In this document: positions 34,132-43,882 of the stretch, piece by piece | Layout: each line of letters begins with the position of its first letter | Numbering within the stretch: position 1 is the stretch's first letter | NCBI GenBank assembly: GCA_022843845.1 | Contig: JALHMW010000002.1 | Span: forward strand, 27,559-91,558 | DNA length: 64,000 bases | Source of the DNA: Archangium sp. | GTDB lineage: Bacteria; Myxococcota; Myxococcia; Myxococcales; Myxococcaceae | Reading direction: 5' to 3' | Translations under genes and position numbers: made by a program | Notes under the pieces: model-generated | What the model was told of the DNA's origin: nothing | What the model saw: the letters and a program-made list of their open reading frames with translations, nothing else | Database searches by the model: none

Positions 34132-35160
34132 TCAGGCGGTGGGCGAACCCGAGGCCGGAGCGTCGGTCTTCGTCTCAGGCGCAGGCGTGACGGGGCCGGT
34201 CGCCGTGGCGGCCTCGCCCTCCTGACCCTCCATCAGCACCACCTCAGACGCCTCCAGCTTCGCGCGCGCGTCGTCTGACGCCTTGTCTTCAGCGGCGTGC
34301 TTCTCCCGCATCGTCGCGTCGCTCTGCGCCAGCTCGTCCGACGACAGGGTGACCTTCTCGGCCTTGGTGCCCGTCTTCTTCTCGAGGTCGCTGATGGCGC
34401 GCTTGAGCAGGTCGCTCTCGAGCAGCGTGCGGTTCAGGCGAAGCTCGACGGCGCGGAACTTGTCACGCGCCAGCTTGCCCTCTTCGTACACGCGGCGGGC
34501 TTCACGCTTCTCACGCTCGATGCGGATCTTCACGTTGCGCAGCTCGGCGGCGAGCTCGATGGCCTTCTTCTTGTCGGCCGACGACTGCTGCTCGAGGCGC
34601 TGCATCTTCTCTTTCTCCTGCTCGGACAGCTCGCGGATCACGCGCTGCACCGGCGGAGCGGGCTCGCGCTTCTCTTCGGGCTTCTCGTCGCTGGCGGCCA
34701 CCGGCTTGGGCGCCTCGGCGCGCTTCTTCCCGCGCAGGTCCATCTCGTTCTTGAGATTCTGAATGGTGGCGAGCGCGTTCGAGAGCTCCTGGCGGGTGGC
34801 GTCGAGCTGAATCGACGCCTGGCGCTCGACCTCGGCGCGGGCCTTCACCAGATCGTCGCCGGCTTTGTCGCCCTCGCGCTGATCGTGCAGCTTCTTCTTC
34901 GCGGCCTTGAGCTCGTCCTTCAGGTCGACCTGGGCCTTCTTGACCTCCTCGAGCTCCTTGCGCTTCTTGTCGAGCTCACCCTCGAGCTTGCTGGCGCGGG
35001 CGGCGCTGTCGTCGTCGCGACGATCGGCGCGGGGGGCCTCTGACGACGACGAGCCCTGCGACTTCGTGGGGTGCGCCTTCGGGCCAAAGAAGCCCAGGTT
35101 GGCGGCCATGCTGATGATGAGGCCAATGGCCAGCAGGACGGTGATGACGATCAATGACAT
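34132..35160 (-). CDS. Membrane-anchored coiled-coil protein
   Basis: 342 aa. One N-terminal transmembrane helix (LIVITVLLAIGLIISMAANLGFF). Then a long Lys/Glu/Ala-rich coiled coil (~50-150 and ~170-285) broken by a Pro/Lys segment near 150-165, and an acidic/Pro/Ala tail. Myxobacterial proteins of this shape are often auto-named TolA-like, but no TolA domain is seen. Possibly a structural or polar scaffold. It lies 95 bases after the Hsp70 gene on the same strand and may be co-transcribed. Confidence 0.75.
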   Translation of the reverse strand: MSLIVITVLLAIGLIISMAANLGFFGPKAHPTKSQGSSSSEAPRADRRDDDSAARASKLEGELDKKRKELEEVKKAQVDLKDELKAAKKKLHDQREGDKAGDDLVKARAEVERQASIQLDATRQELSNALATIQNLKNEMDLRGKKRAEAPKPVAASDEKPEEKREPAPPVQRVIRELSEQEKEKMQRLEQQSSADKKKAIELAAELRNVKIRIEREKREARRVYEEGKLARDKFRAVELRLNRTLLESDLLKRAISDLEKKTGTKAEKVTLSSDELAQSDATMREKHAAEDKASDDARAKLEASEVVLMEGQEGEAATATGPVTPAPETKTDAPASGSPTA

Positions 35161-35255
35161 GCAGGTTCCTCGGACGGGTACTGGGTGGGACAGCGACTCG
35201 CGCCCTTAGCCGCTCGCGAATCGAATCACCAGCCCCAGCCTGCCGCTGCTCCAGC

Positions 35256-36791
35256 TCAGCTCTGCGTCACCCGGACCGTCGTCTGCAGCGTCTTGCCGGT
35301 GTCGGGGTCGCGCGCGTCCATGCGCAAGATGCCCTCGACGTTCACGTCGAAGGTGATCTCGACCTTCACCGAGCCGGGAGGGCCCTGCCGAATGCCTGCG
35401 AAGGTGAACTCGCCGAGCTGCTCGTTCATGTTCGCCGTCTCATGATCGCCCTGGTAGATGCGCATGATCAGCTCGGTCTGGTTGGCGACGCTCGTGGTCC
35501 CGGTGACCTGCTTGGCGTTGGGGATCGGTGAGTTGCGGCCGAAGACGGTGTGCATCTGCCCGTCGGCCTTCTCGAGGCCGATGCCCATGGGGATCACGTC
35601 GAGCAGCTGGAGCTTGAGGTCGCTGTTGTCCTGCAGCGAGTACGCGTACAGCGCCGCCCCGATGGCGACGGCCTCGTCGGGGTGAACGCCTTTGGACGGC
35701 GGCTTGCCGAAGAACTTGGTCAGCCGATCCTGCACGACCGGCATGCGGGTCTGCCCACCGACCAGCATCACTTCTTCGATCTCACGCGTCGACAGGCCCG
35801 ACTCGACCAGCACCTTCGCGACGATCTTCAGCGTGCGATCGACCAGCTCGCTGGTGAGCGACTCGAGCAGCTTGCGGGTGAACTTCATCTCGATGTTCAG
35901 GGGCTGGCCCTGCGGCGTCATCGTGATGAAGGGAATGTTGAAGGGCGCCTCTTCGCGCGACGACAGATCGCACTTGGTGCGCTCGGCGAGATCCTTGATG
36001 CGCTGCATGGCGACCGGGTCGGTCGAGAGATCGATGCCCGTCTTCGATTGGAACTCGCGAAGCACGTAGTGGATCATCGCGTTGTCGAAGTCGATGCCAC
36101 CCAGGAAGATGTCGCCGCCGGTGGCCTTCACCTCGAAGACCTGGCCGCGAATCTCGATGATCGAGATGTCGAAGGTGCCGCCGCCCAGATCGTAGATGCA
36201 GACCTTCTTCTGGTAGCCCTTGCCCAGGCCATACGCGAGCGCCGCGGCGGTGGGCTCGTTGATGATGCGCACGACCTCCATGCCGATGAGCTTGCCGGCG
36301 TCCTTCACCGACTGGCGCTGACGATCGGAGAAGTAGGCGGGCACCGTGACGACGGCCTTGTGCACGGGAACGCGCAGGTAGTTCGAGGCGACGTCGCGAA
36401 TCTTGTTCAAGATGCGCGCTGACACTTCCTGGAGCGTCAGCTCCTTGCGCGCGATCTCGATCGTGACTTCCTTGTTATCGGACGACGGCTTGACCTGGTA
36501 CTGCACCACCTTGCGCATCGTCTCGACGATGTCGCTGGTGGCGGTGCGGCCCACGAGGCGCTTGGCGCCGTAGATCGTGTTCTTCGGGTTGAGCTGCCAC
36601 TGCCGTTTGGCCTCGTAGCCGATGAGCTCGTTACCCTTGTCGTCGATCGCGTAGATCGAGGGCACCGTGTAGTCGCCGCCCTTGTAGGGGATGAGCTTCA
36701 CGTTGGGAGCGCCGTCCTTGTAGCCGTCGACATACGCGGCACAGGAGTTGGTCGTTCCCAGGTCGATTCCGATGATCACCTCGGTCGTCAC
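35256..36791 (-). CDS. Hsp70 family protein lacking the C-terminal lid
   Basis: 511 aa versus about 610-640 for DnaK. The nucleotide-binding domain is intact: [13 protein letters not shown] (phosphate 1), [27 protein letters not shown] (phosphate 2) and [11 protein letters not shown] (adenosine). The beta substrate-binding domain follows ([53 protein letters not shown]), and the protein stops after it. There is no alpha-helical lid and no EEVD-type tail, and no dnaJ or grpE nearby. Short Hsp70s in Myxococcus (SglK, StkA) act in motility and polysaccharide production; that link is by analogy only. Confidence 0.9.
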   Translation of the reverse strand: MTTEVIIGIDLGTTNSCAAYVDGYKDGAPNVKLIPYKGGDYTVPSIYAIDDKGNELIGYEAKRQWQLNPKNTIYGAKRLVGRTATSDIVETMRKVVQYQVKPSSDNKEVTIEIARKELTLQEVSARILNKIRDVASNYLRVPVHKAVVTVPAYFSDRQRQSVKDAGKLIGMEVVRIINEPTAAALAYGLGKGYQKKVCIYDLGGGTFDISIIEIRGQVFEVKATGGDIFLGGIDFDNAMIHYVLREFQSKTGIDLSTDPVAMQRIKDLAERTKCDLSSREEAPFNIPFITMTPQGQPLNIEMKFTRKLLESLTSELVDRTLKIVAKVLVESGLSTREIEEVMLVGGQTRMPVVQDRLTKFFGKPPSKGVHPDEAVAIGAALYAYSLQDNSDLKLQLLDVIPMGIGLEKADGQMHTVFGRNSPIPNAKQVTGTTSVANQTELIMRIYQGDHETANMNEQLGEFTFAGIRQGPPGSVKVEITFDVNVEGILRMDARDPDTGKTLQTTVRVTQS

Positions 36792-36814
36792 TCGGCCAAC
36801 TTAGCGCGAAGCCG

Positions 36815-39562
36815 TCACCTGTCGACCCGAGAATAGCCGTCGATCACCAGGTTCCAGGTCGAGAGGTTGACGCCGGGGAAGCTGACGACGTCATCCCATG
36901 AGGTGGAACTCGATAGATCCACGCCCGAGACCTCGAGGCCCGGCATGGCCTCGGCGGCGGGATCGGCGCCGGGGCCGCTGGGCGCGCGCGGCACCGAGAC
37001 GGTCGTCTGCCCGAGGGAGATCGGGAAGTAGACGGTGTGGCGAACCTGCGCGCCGGTGAGGGCCAGCCGGCCGACCTCGGCGCCGGTCGAGTAGAGCGAC
37101 GCCCACTCCGGCTGCTTCGGCGTCCACGTGCGGGTGAGCGGGGTAAAGGCGCCCGCTCCGGGCAGGGGCAAGAACGGCTGCATCGCGATCTTCAGCGGGA
37201 TCGCTCCAGTCACGTGAAACACGCGGGCGCTCTCAGCGCTGCTGCGGGTCGACAGGGCGATCGACCAGACGCCAGGCGTCGAGGACTCGATGCCGCCGAA
37301 CGGAACGCCGGTGCGCAACAAGACGGGATCGACGGGCCGCGTGCCGTCATTCGACGGAGCTCCAGCCGCCTTTGACGCAAAGCCTGTCGGCAGCGCGCCA
37401 CGAAACGCGTCGTCTTCGATGCCGGCTACCACCACCGTGTCGAGCGTCGAGGGCACGCGAGGCAGAACGACCTCGGTGCGACGGTTGAGCTGGCGGTTGG
37501 GGCTCATGCTCACGCGCGTGAAGCCGGCCCAGTCAGGCACGTCCTCGGTGCCCATCGGGCAGCGCTGCGGGTTCGAGCACAGGCCGTTGCCGTTGACGTC
37601 GGCGGTGTCAGGCACGTCGAGGCGGGAGGACAGCTCCACCGACTGCTGCACCGTGAAGTCGGCCGACCCGATGTAGCTGAGCAGATCGACCGACCGCAGC
37701 GTCGCCAGCTCGCTCAGGTTTCCGCGCGTCGCGAAGGCCACCGCCGGTCGATCGCCCGCCTGCCCGAAGCCGAGCGAGCGTGGCTTGACCTCGGTGGGGA
37801 TGTTGAGGCCCGGAGAGCTGTAGAGCACCACGGCGCCCGGAATCGGGACCCGCTGGTTGATGCCGGGGATCTCGGTCGAGATCGGGTCACCGACCAGCGT
37901 GGAGAGGCGCATGCCGGGCAGATCGCCGATGGCGGTCGCGATGAGGCCCAGCCAGTACGTTCCGCTCGCGCGCACCTGCTGAAAGCCAATTGCGCCGTTG
38001 AAGCCGGTGTGGGCCGTCACCGGGTTGTCGCGCAACGGGACGTACACGTCGGTCGCCTGGGTCGAGAGGATCGATACGCGCTCGTGGGTCGGCTTGGAGT
38101 CGCTGCGCGTGGCAGCGCTCACCACGGTGAACGTCGCCGCCCCAGCGCCCAGCATCGGGAACGCTGCGAGGCCTGCTGCGTCCGTCACTGCTTCCGTTGG
38201 CATCGTGCAGTCGGCGTCGAGGCAGGCCCAGACGACGGCCCCGGCGATCGGCCGACGTCTCGCGGCGTCGACCACCAGCACGCGACGGCCCATCGCCACC
38301 CGCGGGTAGATGCGCACGCGCGCCTCGGTCGGGCTCGCGAACGACATCATGATCGCCGCGCGGATCGTCACCAGCCCCGGAGCAATCGCCGTCACCAGGC
38401 CATCACCGCTCACCGTCGCCGCGCCGCTGGGCATGCCCTGCTCGTCGAGCACCGTGAAGGTCCCCGCGCGGATTGGGTACGAGCTCTGATCGAGCCGATA
38501 CGCGGTGAGCTGAAGGGGCAGGGTGTCTCCGACCTCGAGCAGCGACTCGGCAGGGTGCAGGCCCAGCCGGGCGATGTTGGTGGGCGTCGGCTCTTCATTG
38601 CAGGCACCGTCGACGCAGGCCTTGCCGGCGCCGCACTCGGCGTGGCCACGACAGACTGGAGGCACGCAGATCCCTCCGATGCAGACCCGGCCCTGGGTGC
38701 AGCTCGTGGAGGTCAGGCAGCGATCGGTCGGCTGACAGTGGCCCTCGTCGCAGAACCCATTGGGCCGCGACGACATGGTGCCTGGAACGCCGCTCACGCA
38801 GTCGGAGTCGATGAAGCACCTGGGCAGCTCGCGGCAGATCGACAGCGAGCAGTCGAAGCCGGGCGGGCATTCGTTCTGTCCGAACTTCTCGCAGCGGAAG
38901 TTCTCGCCGCAGGTCGCCGACGAGGTGCACGTGTCGAACGCGAGGCAGCGCCCGAAGGTGCCGCTCGTGCAGTATTGGCCGTCAGGGCAATCTGACTTCG
39001 TCCTGCAGTCCGAGGCGACGCACAGGCTGTCCTTGCAGACGACGCCGTCGGCAGCGCACGTCAGATCGGTCGTGCAGCGCCGGGAGCAGGTGCCGTTCAG
39101 GCACGCGTAGAGCGCCGTCGCCACCTGCGCCTCGAGGTTGGGCGCGCAGTCGGTCGGCAGCCGGCAGCTGGGCACGCAGAGCCCTTGCGTCACCTCGCAG
39201 CGCGTCCCGCTCGTGCAGTCGGCCTCGACGCGGCACCGCGTGCGGGCCTTGCACACGCCCTCGGTGCACGTCTGGTTCGCAGCGCAGGCCCCGTCAGATT
39301 CGCACCGGCACCGGCCGCTCGCGCACGTGAAGCCCGACGCGCAGTCGGTCGCCTGCGCGCACTCGGGGCGAACCTCGCAGCGGCCACTGGCGCAGACCTG
39401 GCCATCGCCACACTCGCCGTCGTTCAGACAGATCGGCCCGCAGGCTCCGCGACGGCAGCGCTGATCGGCCTCGCACTCGCTGTCAGCGCTGCAGGGCTTC
39501 GAGTTGATGGTGGGGCAGGCGGTCAGCCAGAGCCCGACGCTGAGCACGACGAGGCGACGCAT
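36815..39562 (-). CDS. Large lipoprotein with twelve Cys modules and Ig-like domains
   Basis: 915 aa from ATG 39562; lipobox LWLTAC. Residues ~20-340 hold about twelve repeats of the form CxxxxxCxxGxxCxxGxC (for example ECGDGQVCASGRC, CGAGKACVDGAC). A bacterial Ig-like (BIG2) domain follows (VGDTLPLQLTAYRLD...GDGLVTAIAPGLVTIRA), then a carboxypeptidase-regulatory-like repeat (RPIAGAVVWACLDADC) and a large beta-rich C-terminus. Typical of myxobacterial cell-surface proteins of unknown ligand. Disulfides are expected outside the cytosol. It lies 23 bases upstream of the Hsp70 start on the same strand only in reverse order: it is downstream in no operon I can confirm. Confidence 0.8.
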   Translation of the reverse strand: MRRLVVLSVGLWLTACPTINSKPCSADSECEADQRCRRGACGPICLNDGECGDGQVCASGRCEVRPECAQATDCASGFTCASGRCRCESDGACAANQTCTEGVCKARTRCRVEADCTSGTRCEVTQGLCVPSCRLPTDCAPNLEAQVATALYACLNGTCSRRCTTDLTCAADGVVCKDSLCVASDCRTKSDCPDGQYCTSGTFGRCLAFDTCTSSATCGENFRCEKFGQNECPPGFDCSLSICRELPRCFIDSDCVSGVPGTMSSRPNGFCDEGHCQPTDRCLTSTSCTQGRVCIGGICVPPVCRGHAECGAGKACVDGACNEEPTPTNIARLGLHPAESLLEVGDTLPLQLTAYRLDQSSYPIRAGTFTVLDEQGMPSGAATVSGDGLVTAIAPGLVTIRAAIMMSFASPTEARVRIYPRVAMGRRVLVVDAARRRPIAGAVVWACLDADCTMPTEAVTDAAGLAAFPMLGAGAATFTVVSAATRSDSKPTHERVSILSTQATDVYVPLRDNPVTAHTGFNGAIGFQQVRASGTYWLGLIATAIGDLPGMRLSTLVGDPISTEIPGINQRVPIPGAVVLYSSPGLNIPTEVKPRSLGFGQAGDRPAVAFATRGNLSELATLRSVDLLSYIGSADFTVQQSVELSSRLDVPDTADVNGNGLCSNPQRCPMGTEDVPDWAGFTRVSMSPNRQLNRRTEVVLPRVPSTLDTVVVAGIEDDAFRGALPTGFASKAAGAPSNDGTRPVDPVLLRTGVPFGGIESSTPGVWSIALSTRSSAESARVFHVTGAIPLKIAMQPFLPLPGAGAFTPLTRTWTPKQPEWASLYSTGAEVGRLALTGAQVRHTVYFPISLGQTTVSVPRAPSGPGADPAAEAMPGLEVSGVDLSSSTSWDDVVSFPGVNLSTWNLVIDGYSRVDR

Positions 39563-39733
39563 CGAAAAGCACCGTGCCACAGCTGTCGCGCTCCAAACCA
39601 GCAGCATCACCCGAAAACCGGGGCGGCGCTCGGTGTGCACGCGAAGAGACAGGCGCGCATTGCGCACCTGGAGGGCCCTGTGGTTTGAGCCCTCAACCCT
39701 TCGAGGCGTGAGGTTTTCGAGGGTGGAGGTTTC

Positions 39734-41230
39734 ATGGTTCGACGACTCTTGCTGCTCGCTCTTTTGGTCGCCGGCCGCGCTCAGGCGCAGGTGAGCATCA
39801 ATAACGACATCGTGATCGTCGCGGACCCGAGCGGCGCCATCAACGGGCTCGTCGGCATGGGCAACATGGGCATCTTCCCCAGCAAGCAGGAGCAGTTCTG
39901 CCGGGCCGCCTTCAACGCCGCGCGCGCGGGCGGGCTGGGCGACAACTTCGACGGCATCTTCTCGTTCACCACGAGCGAAGCGCTGAGCGATCTCGACAAC
40001 GTGTGGCAGGGCCCGCCCGTGCGTTCGACGGCGCGCAACATCGGCCGCGACACCGGCTTCCTCACGACGAACACGTACACCTCGCAGAAGCTCTCGCAGT
40101 GCGTCTTCATGGGCACGCTCGGCCGCACGGCAGGCTTCATTCCCGGGTTGCCGCCGGGGCCCGAGGCGTTGCCGTCGCTGCCGGATTCTCCCTGGGCACC
40201 GTCACTCGGCATTCAGATTCCCGGGGTGCAGAGCCTCACGGGCATCGAGATGCTCGGTCACGAGTACGGGCACCATTGGCTCAACGGCGTCGAGTTCGAT
40301 CAGGCTGATGGTCGCGGCCGCCAGCACTTCATTCGCGGCTTCGGCGGCGACAACATGGAGAACGGCCAGGCCGGCTCTCCGAACCAGCACTACAGCCACC
40401 TGGCCGACTCGCGCTCCGTCATGTACGGCGAGTGCATCACCGACCTCGGCAATGGCTCGTTCCGGTTCGAGGGCTGCGATCGCAAGTACAGCCACATCGA
40501 TCAGTACCTGATGGGCCTGCGCGGTGCGTGCGAGGTGTCGCCGATGATGGTGCTCGAAGATCCGGCCAACCTGGGCAAGGGCGCCGACGTGATCGCGATG
40601 GGGAAGGGGACGGCTGCCACCACGCGCAGCGGCCTCACCCGCCACGACATCACCGCAGAGGAGATCCAGCGCGCGATGGGCGTCCGCGCCCCCGCATATC
40701 CGCACGCGTCACGCTGCTGGCGCGTGGCCTTCGTGGTGGTGCTGGCCCCGGGGCAGACGCAGGTGCCGCCCGCGATGCTCGCGAAGGTCGAGCGGTACCG
40801 CCAGCGGTGGTCGCAGTGGTTCACCAACGCGACCGATGGCCGTGGCGTGATGCGCAGCAACCTGTCGGGTCCAGGGTGCCCGGTGCAGACGCCCATCGCC
40901 GACCCCTGCAATCTCGACGCTGGCGTCGTCTGGCCTGACGGCGGCGTGTACGTACCCGAGGACGCAGGTGTGATCGACGCAGACGCGGGCGTGATCGACG
41001 CAGACGCGGGAGCGATCGAGCCCGACGCAGGGATACCTGAGGTCGACGCAGGGCAACCCGAGCCAGACGCCGGCTCCGTGGAGCCCGTGCTGCCCCGCGA
41101 TGGTGGCGTGCCCGAGTGCCTCAGCTGCGACACGACGAAGATCAGGGACGGCTGCAGCTGCAACACCGTCGATCCCACGTCCTTCCTGGTGGCGTTCCTG
41201 TTGATGTTCGCGCTGCGCCGCCGCGGCTAG
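39734..41230 (+). CDS. Secreted zinc metallopeptidase with Asp-Ala-Gly linker and MYXO-CTERM-like tail
   Basis: 498 aa. Signal peptide (LLLLALLVAGRAQAQ). Zinc motif HEYGHHW (H176, E177, H180) with SVMYGE ~50 residues later resembling a Met-turn. Acidic low-complexity linker of DAG units at about 405-450. The C-terminus has GCSC, a hydrophobic helix (FLVAFLLMFAL) and RRRG. That tripartite end is the layout of MYXO-CTERM sorting signals processed by myxosortases, where the Cys is exposed at the cell surface. A surface protease is expected; substrate unknown. The signal differs slightly from the usual GCGC. Confidence 0.8.
   Translation: MVRRLLLLALLVAGRAQAQVSINNDIVIVADPSGAINGLVGMGNMGIFPSKQEQFCRAAFNAARAGGLGDNFDGIFSFTTSEALSDLDNVWQGPPVRSTARNIGRDTGFLTTNTYTSQKLSQCVFMGTLGRTAGFIPGLPPGPEALPSLPDSPWAPSLGIQIPGVQSLTGIEMLGHEYGHHWLNGVEFDQADGRGRQHFIRGFGGDNMENGQAGSPNQHYSHLADSRSVMYGECITDLGNGSFRFEGCDRKYSHIDQYLMGLRGACEVSPMMVLEDPANLGKGADVIAMGKGTAATTRSGLTRHDITAEEIQRAMGVRAPAYPHASRCWRVAFVVVLAPGQTQVPPAMLAKVERYRQRWSQWFTNATDGRGVMRSNLSGPGCPVQTPIADPCNLDAGVVWPDGGVYVPEDAGVIDADAGVIDADAGAIEPDAGIPEVDAGQPEPDAGSVEPVLPRDGGVPECLSCDTTKIRDGCSCNTVDPTSFLVAFLLMFALRRRG
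40970..41011 (+). repeat. Tandem 21-base repeat encoding VIDADAG
   Basis: Two adjacent 21-base units (40970-40990, 40991-41011) identical in the first 20 bases, inside the Asp-Ala-Gly linker of the metallopeptidase. They suggest recent slippage expansion of the linker. Confidence 0.85.
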
Positions 41231-41274
41231 GCCGCAGAGGTTGTGCTTCACGGGCGAGCCAGTACGCTTCGGCG

Positions 41275-43500
41275 GTGGACGCCCGCCGCCAGATCCAGGA
41301 CATCGGTACCGCCGTCTCGAGCGACTTCGTCAAGAACCGCTCGATCCTCTCGTTCGAGGAATACACCCAGCTCTTCCTGAGCGCGCCCGCACAGCAGCTG
41401 AGAAACGCGGCGATGTACCTGGTCGACACGATCGATCACTTCGGGCACGAGCAGGTGCCGCACCCGACGGGCACCATCCGCCGCTTCAAGGTCTTCGACC
41501 CCACGCCTGAGGAGCCCGACGTTCGGGTCGCCGGCCAGGAAGAGGTGCAGAACGCGATCTACCGGCTGCTCGGCAACTTCGTTCGCGCGGCGCAGATCAA
41601 CAAGCTCATCCTCCTGCACGGGCCGAACGGCTCGGCGAAGTCGTCGCTCGTCGAGTCGTTGAAACGGGGCCTCGAGCTGTATTCGCAGACGCCGCAGGGC
41701 GCGCAGTACACGTTCAACTGGATCTTCCCGAGCGACAAGCTGGTGAAGGGCGCGATCGGCTTCGGCGGAAAAGGGGGCGGGGGCAGCAGCGGCGGGCTGT
41801 TGAGCTTCGCGCACCTCGAGGCCGAGGACATCGAGGTTCGCATCGCGAACCCGCTGCGCGAACACCCGCTGCTCCTCATTCCGCTCAAGGAGCGCAAGAA
41901 GCTCATTCAGGACGCGCTGGGCGTGAAGGCCGAGACGATCGTTCCGGCCGTGCTCCTCGAGGGGCAGCTCTCGCACAAGTCGAAGAAGATCTTCGACGCG
42001 CTCCTGGCGGCGTACGCGGGCGACTACCTCAAGGTCCTGCGGCACGTGCAGGTCGAGCGGTTCTACTATTCACGCCGCTACCTCGCGGGCATCGCGTCGA
42101 TCGAGCCGCAGATGAGCGTCGACGCCTCGTACAACCAGGTCACCGCCGATCGCACGCAGGCGAACCTGCCGCTGTCGCTCCACAGCACCATCTTGTTCGA
42201 GCCGCACGGCGCGCTCGTCAACGCGAACCGCGGGCTCATCGAGTACGCCGACCTGCTCAAGCGCCCGCTCGAGGCGTTCAAGTACCTGCTGGGCTTCTGC
42301 GAGACGGGCGAGGTGCCGCTGGAGCACTTCACGCTCCAGCTCGACGAGGTGTTGATCGCGTCGTCGAACGAGAAGCACCTCGCCGCGTTCAAGGAGCTGC
42401 CCGACTTCGCGAGCTTCAAGGGCCGCATCGAGCTGGTGCGGGTGCCGTACCTGCGAAGGTGGAAGGTCGAGCGCGAGATCTACGACGCGCAGGTGAACGC
42501 CCGCACCGTCGGCCGCCACGTCGCGCCGCACGCCAGCTCGGTCGCCGCGATGTGGGCCACGCTCACGCGCCTCAAGAAGCCGCTGCCCGATCGCTACCCG
42601 CCCGAGACGCGCGGCCTCGTGGAGCGGCTGACGCCGATCGAGAAGCTCCGCCTCTTTCAAGACGGTGAAGGGCCCGATCGCCTCACGCTGCAGCAACAGA
42701 AGGAGCTCAAGAAGCTGCTCCCGTTGCTCTACGAAGAGTCGGACTCGTGGCCGAACTACGAAGGCCGCAGCGGCGCCTCGGCGCGCGAGATCAAGACGGC
42801 CCTCTTCAACGCGGCGCAGTCGACCGATCACGACAGCCTGCACCCGCTCGCAGTGTTGAAGGAGCTCACCGCGCTGGTGCGCGACAAGAGCGTGTACGAG
42901 TTCCTCCAGCAGGAGATCGTCGACGGCTTCCACGATCACGCAGAGTTCGTGCGCGTCGTCGAAGAGCAGTACCTCGACTGGACCGATCGCGAAGTGCGCG
43001 AGTCGATGGGGCTGGTGTCAGAGGGGCAGTACGAGGAGCTGTTCGAGCGCTACGTGCAGACCGTCAGCGCCTGGGTGAAGGGCGAGCGCGTCACCAACCG
43101 CCACACCGGCCAACCCGAGAAGCCCGACGAAGGCCGCCTCTCGGAGTTCGAGGGCTTCGTGATGCCGAAGGGCGACGATCCGAAGGAGTTCCGCAAGGGG
43201 CTCATCTCGAACGTCGGCGCGTGGCGCATCGACAACCCCGAAGGCGCCGTCGAGTACCGGCGCATCTTTCCCGATCTGTTCAAGCGCCTGTCCGATCACT
43301 TCTATGACGAGCGCAAACGCACGCTGCGCATCAACGCCGAGAACACGCTCAAGTACCTGGGCGACGAGCGCAATTCGTTGTCGGCGAAGGAGCAGCTGCA
43401 GGTGAAGCAGACGCTCGAGCAGATGACGACGAAGTACGGCCACACCGAGGCGAGCGCGCGTGACGCGATCGTCTTCCTGATGAAGAAGCGCTACGCGTGA
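41275..43500 (+). CDS. prkA: PrkA-type serine protein kinase / AAA+ protein
   Basis: 741 aa, GTG start. PrkA proteins carry an AAA+ domain (Walker A here GPNGSAKSS) and a C-terminal region distantly like PKA; in other bacteria they act in stationary phase, sporulation and nitrogen stress. Also visible: SFEEYTQLFLSAP at the N-terminus, LLSFAHLEAEDI, LDEVLIASSNEKHL (Walker B region/sensor) and ELVRVPYLRRWKVER. Full length. In many genomes prkA sits with yeaH and spoVR; here it is instead coupled by GTGA to speD. Confidence 0.9.
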   Translation: MDARRQIQDIGTAVSSDFVKNRSILSFEEYTQLFLSAPAQQLRNAAMYLVDTIDHFGHEQVPHPTGTIRRFKVFDPTPEEPDVRVAGQEEVQNAIYRLLGNFVRAAQINKLILLHGPNGSAKSSLVESLKRGLELYSQTPQGAQYTFNWIFPSDKLVKGAIGFGGKGGGGSSGGLLSFAHLEAEDIEVRIANPLREHPLLLIPLKERKKLIQDALGVKAETIVPAVLLEGQLSHKSKKIFDALLAAYAGDYLKVLRHVQVERFYYSRRYLAGIASIEPQMSVDASYNQVTADRTQANLPLSLHSTILFEPHGALVNANRGLIEYADLLKRPLEAFKYLLGFCETGEVPLEHFTLQLDEVLIASSNEKHLAAFKELPDFASFKGRIELVRVPYLRRWKVEREIYDAQVNARTVGRHVAPHASSVAAMWATLTRLKKPLPDRYPPETRGLVERLTPIEKLRLFQDGEGPDRLTLQQQKELKKLLPLLYEESDSWPNYEGRSGASAREIKTALFNAAQSTDHDSLHPLAVLKELTALVRDKSVYEFLQQEIVDGFHDHAEFVRVVEEQYLDWTDREVRESMGLVSEGQYEELFERYVQTVSAWVKGERVTNRHTGQPEKPDEGRLSEFEGFVMPKGDDPKEFRKGLISNVGAWRIDNPEGAVEYRRIFPDLFKRLSDHFYDERKRTLRINAENTLKYLGDERNSLSAKEQLQVKQTLEQMTTKYGHTEASARDAIVFLMKKRYA

Positions 43501-43871
43501 AGACCGAAGCGCTCGCGACCCACGTCCTCCTCGAGCTGTGGGGCGTCGAGACCTCGCTGCTCAATGACGCGAAGGCGCTCGAAGCGGGGCTCATCGACGC
43601 GGCGCGCGCGGCCCGCTGCGAAGTGCTCGGGGCGCTCCATCACCAGTTCCATCCACACGGCGCGAGCGTCGTCGTGCTCGTCGCCGAGAGTCACCTCTCG
43701 ATCCACACCTGGCCCGAACACGAGTACGCCGCGATCGACATTCTCACCTGCGGCCAGACGCTGCCCGAGGCGGGCGTGGCCTCCCTGATCGAGCGGTTTC
43801 GGCCGCAGCGGCACTCGATTCAACGCATCGCGCGAGGGCTGATCGAGCCTGCCATGCGTCAAATCCCCTGA
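43497..43871 (+). CDS. speD: S-adenosylmethionine decarboxylase proenzyme
   Basis: Makes decarboxylated AdoMet, the aminopropyl donor for spermidine. 124 aa, the short bacterial/archaeal type. Self-cleavage site E64-S65 in VAESHLSIHTWPE; S65 becomes the pyruvoyl group, with H70 and C85 (LTCGQ) as the conserved processing and catalytic residues. GTG start overlaps prkA (GTGA). No speE in the window. The stop codon lies inside a perfect palindrome. Confidence 0.93.
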   Translation: MKTEALATHVLLELWGVETSLLNDAKALEAGLIDAARAARCEVLGALHHQFHPHGASVVVLVAESHLSIHTWPEHEYAAIDILTCGQTLPEAGVASLIERFRPQRHSIQRIARGLIEPAMRQIP

Positions 43872-43882
43872 CGTTTCAGGGG
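43865..43882 (+). terminator. Perfect stem-loop spanning the speD stop codon
   Basis: CCCCTGA, loop CGTT, TCAGGGG. Seven perfect pairs with a 4-base loop; no T-run follows, so termination may be weak or the hairpin may protect the 3' end. Confidence 0.4.

Noticed and set aside
40970..41011. A CRISPR-like repeat
   Set aside because: Only two adjacent units with no spacers, inside a coding linker.
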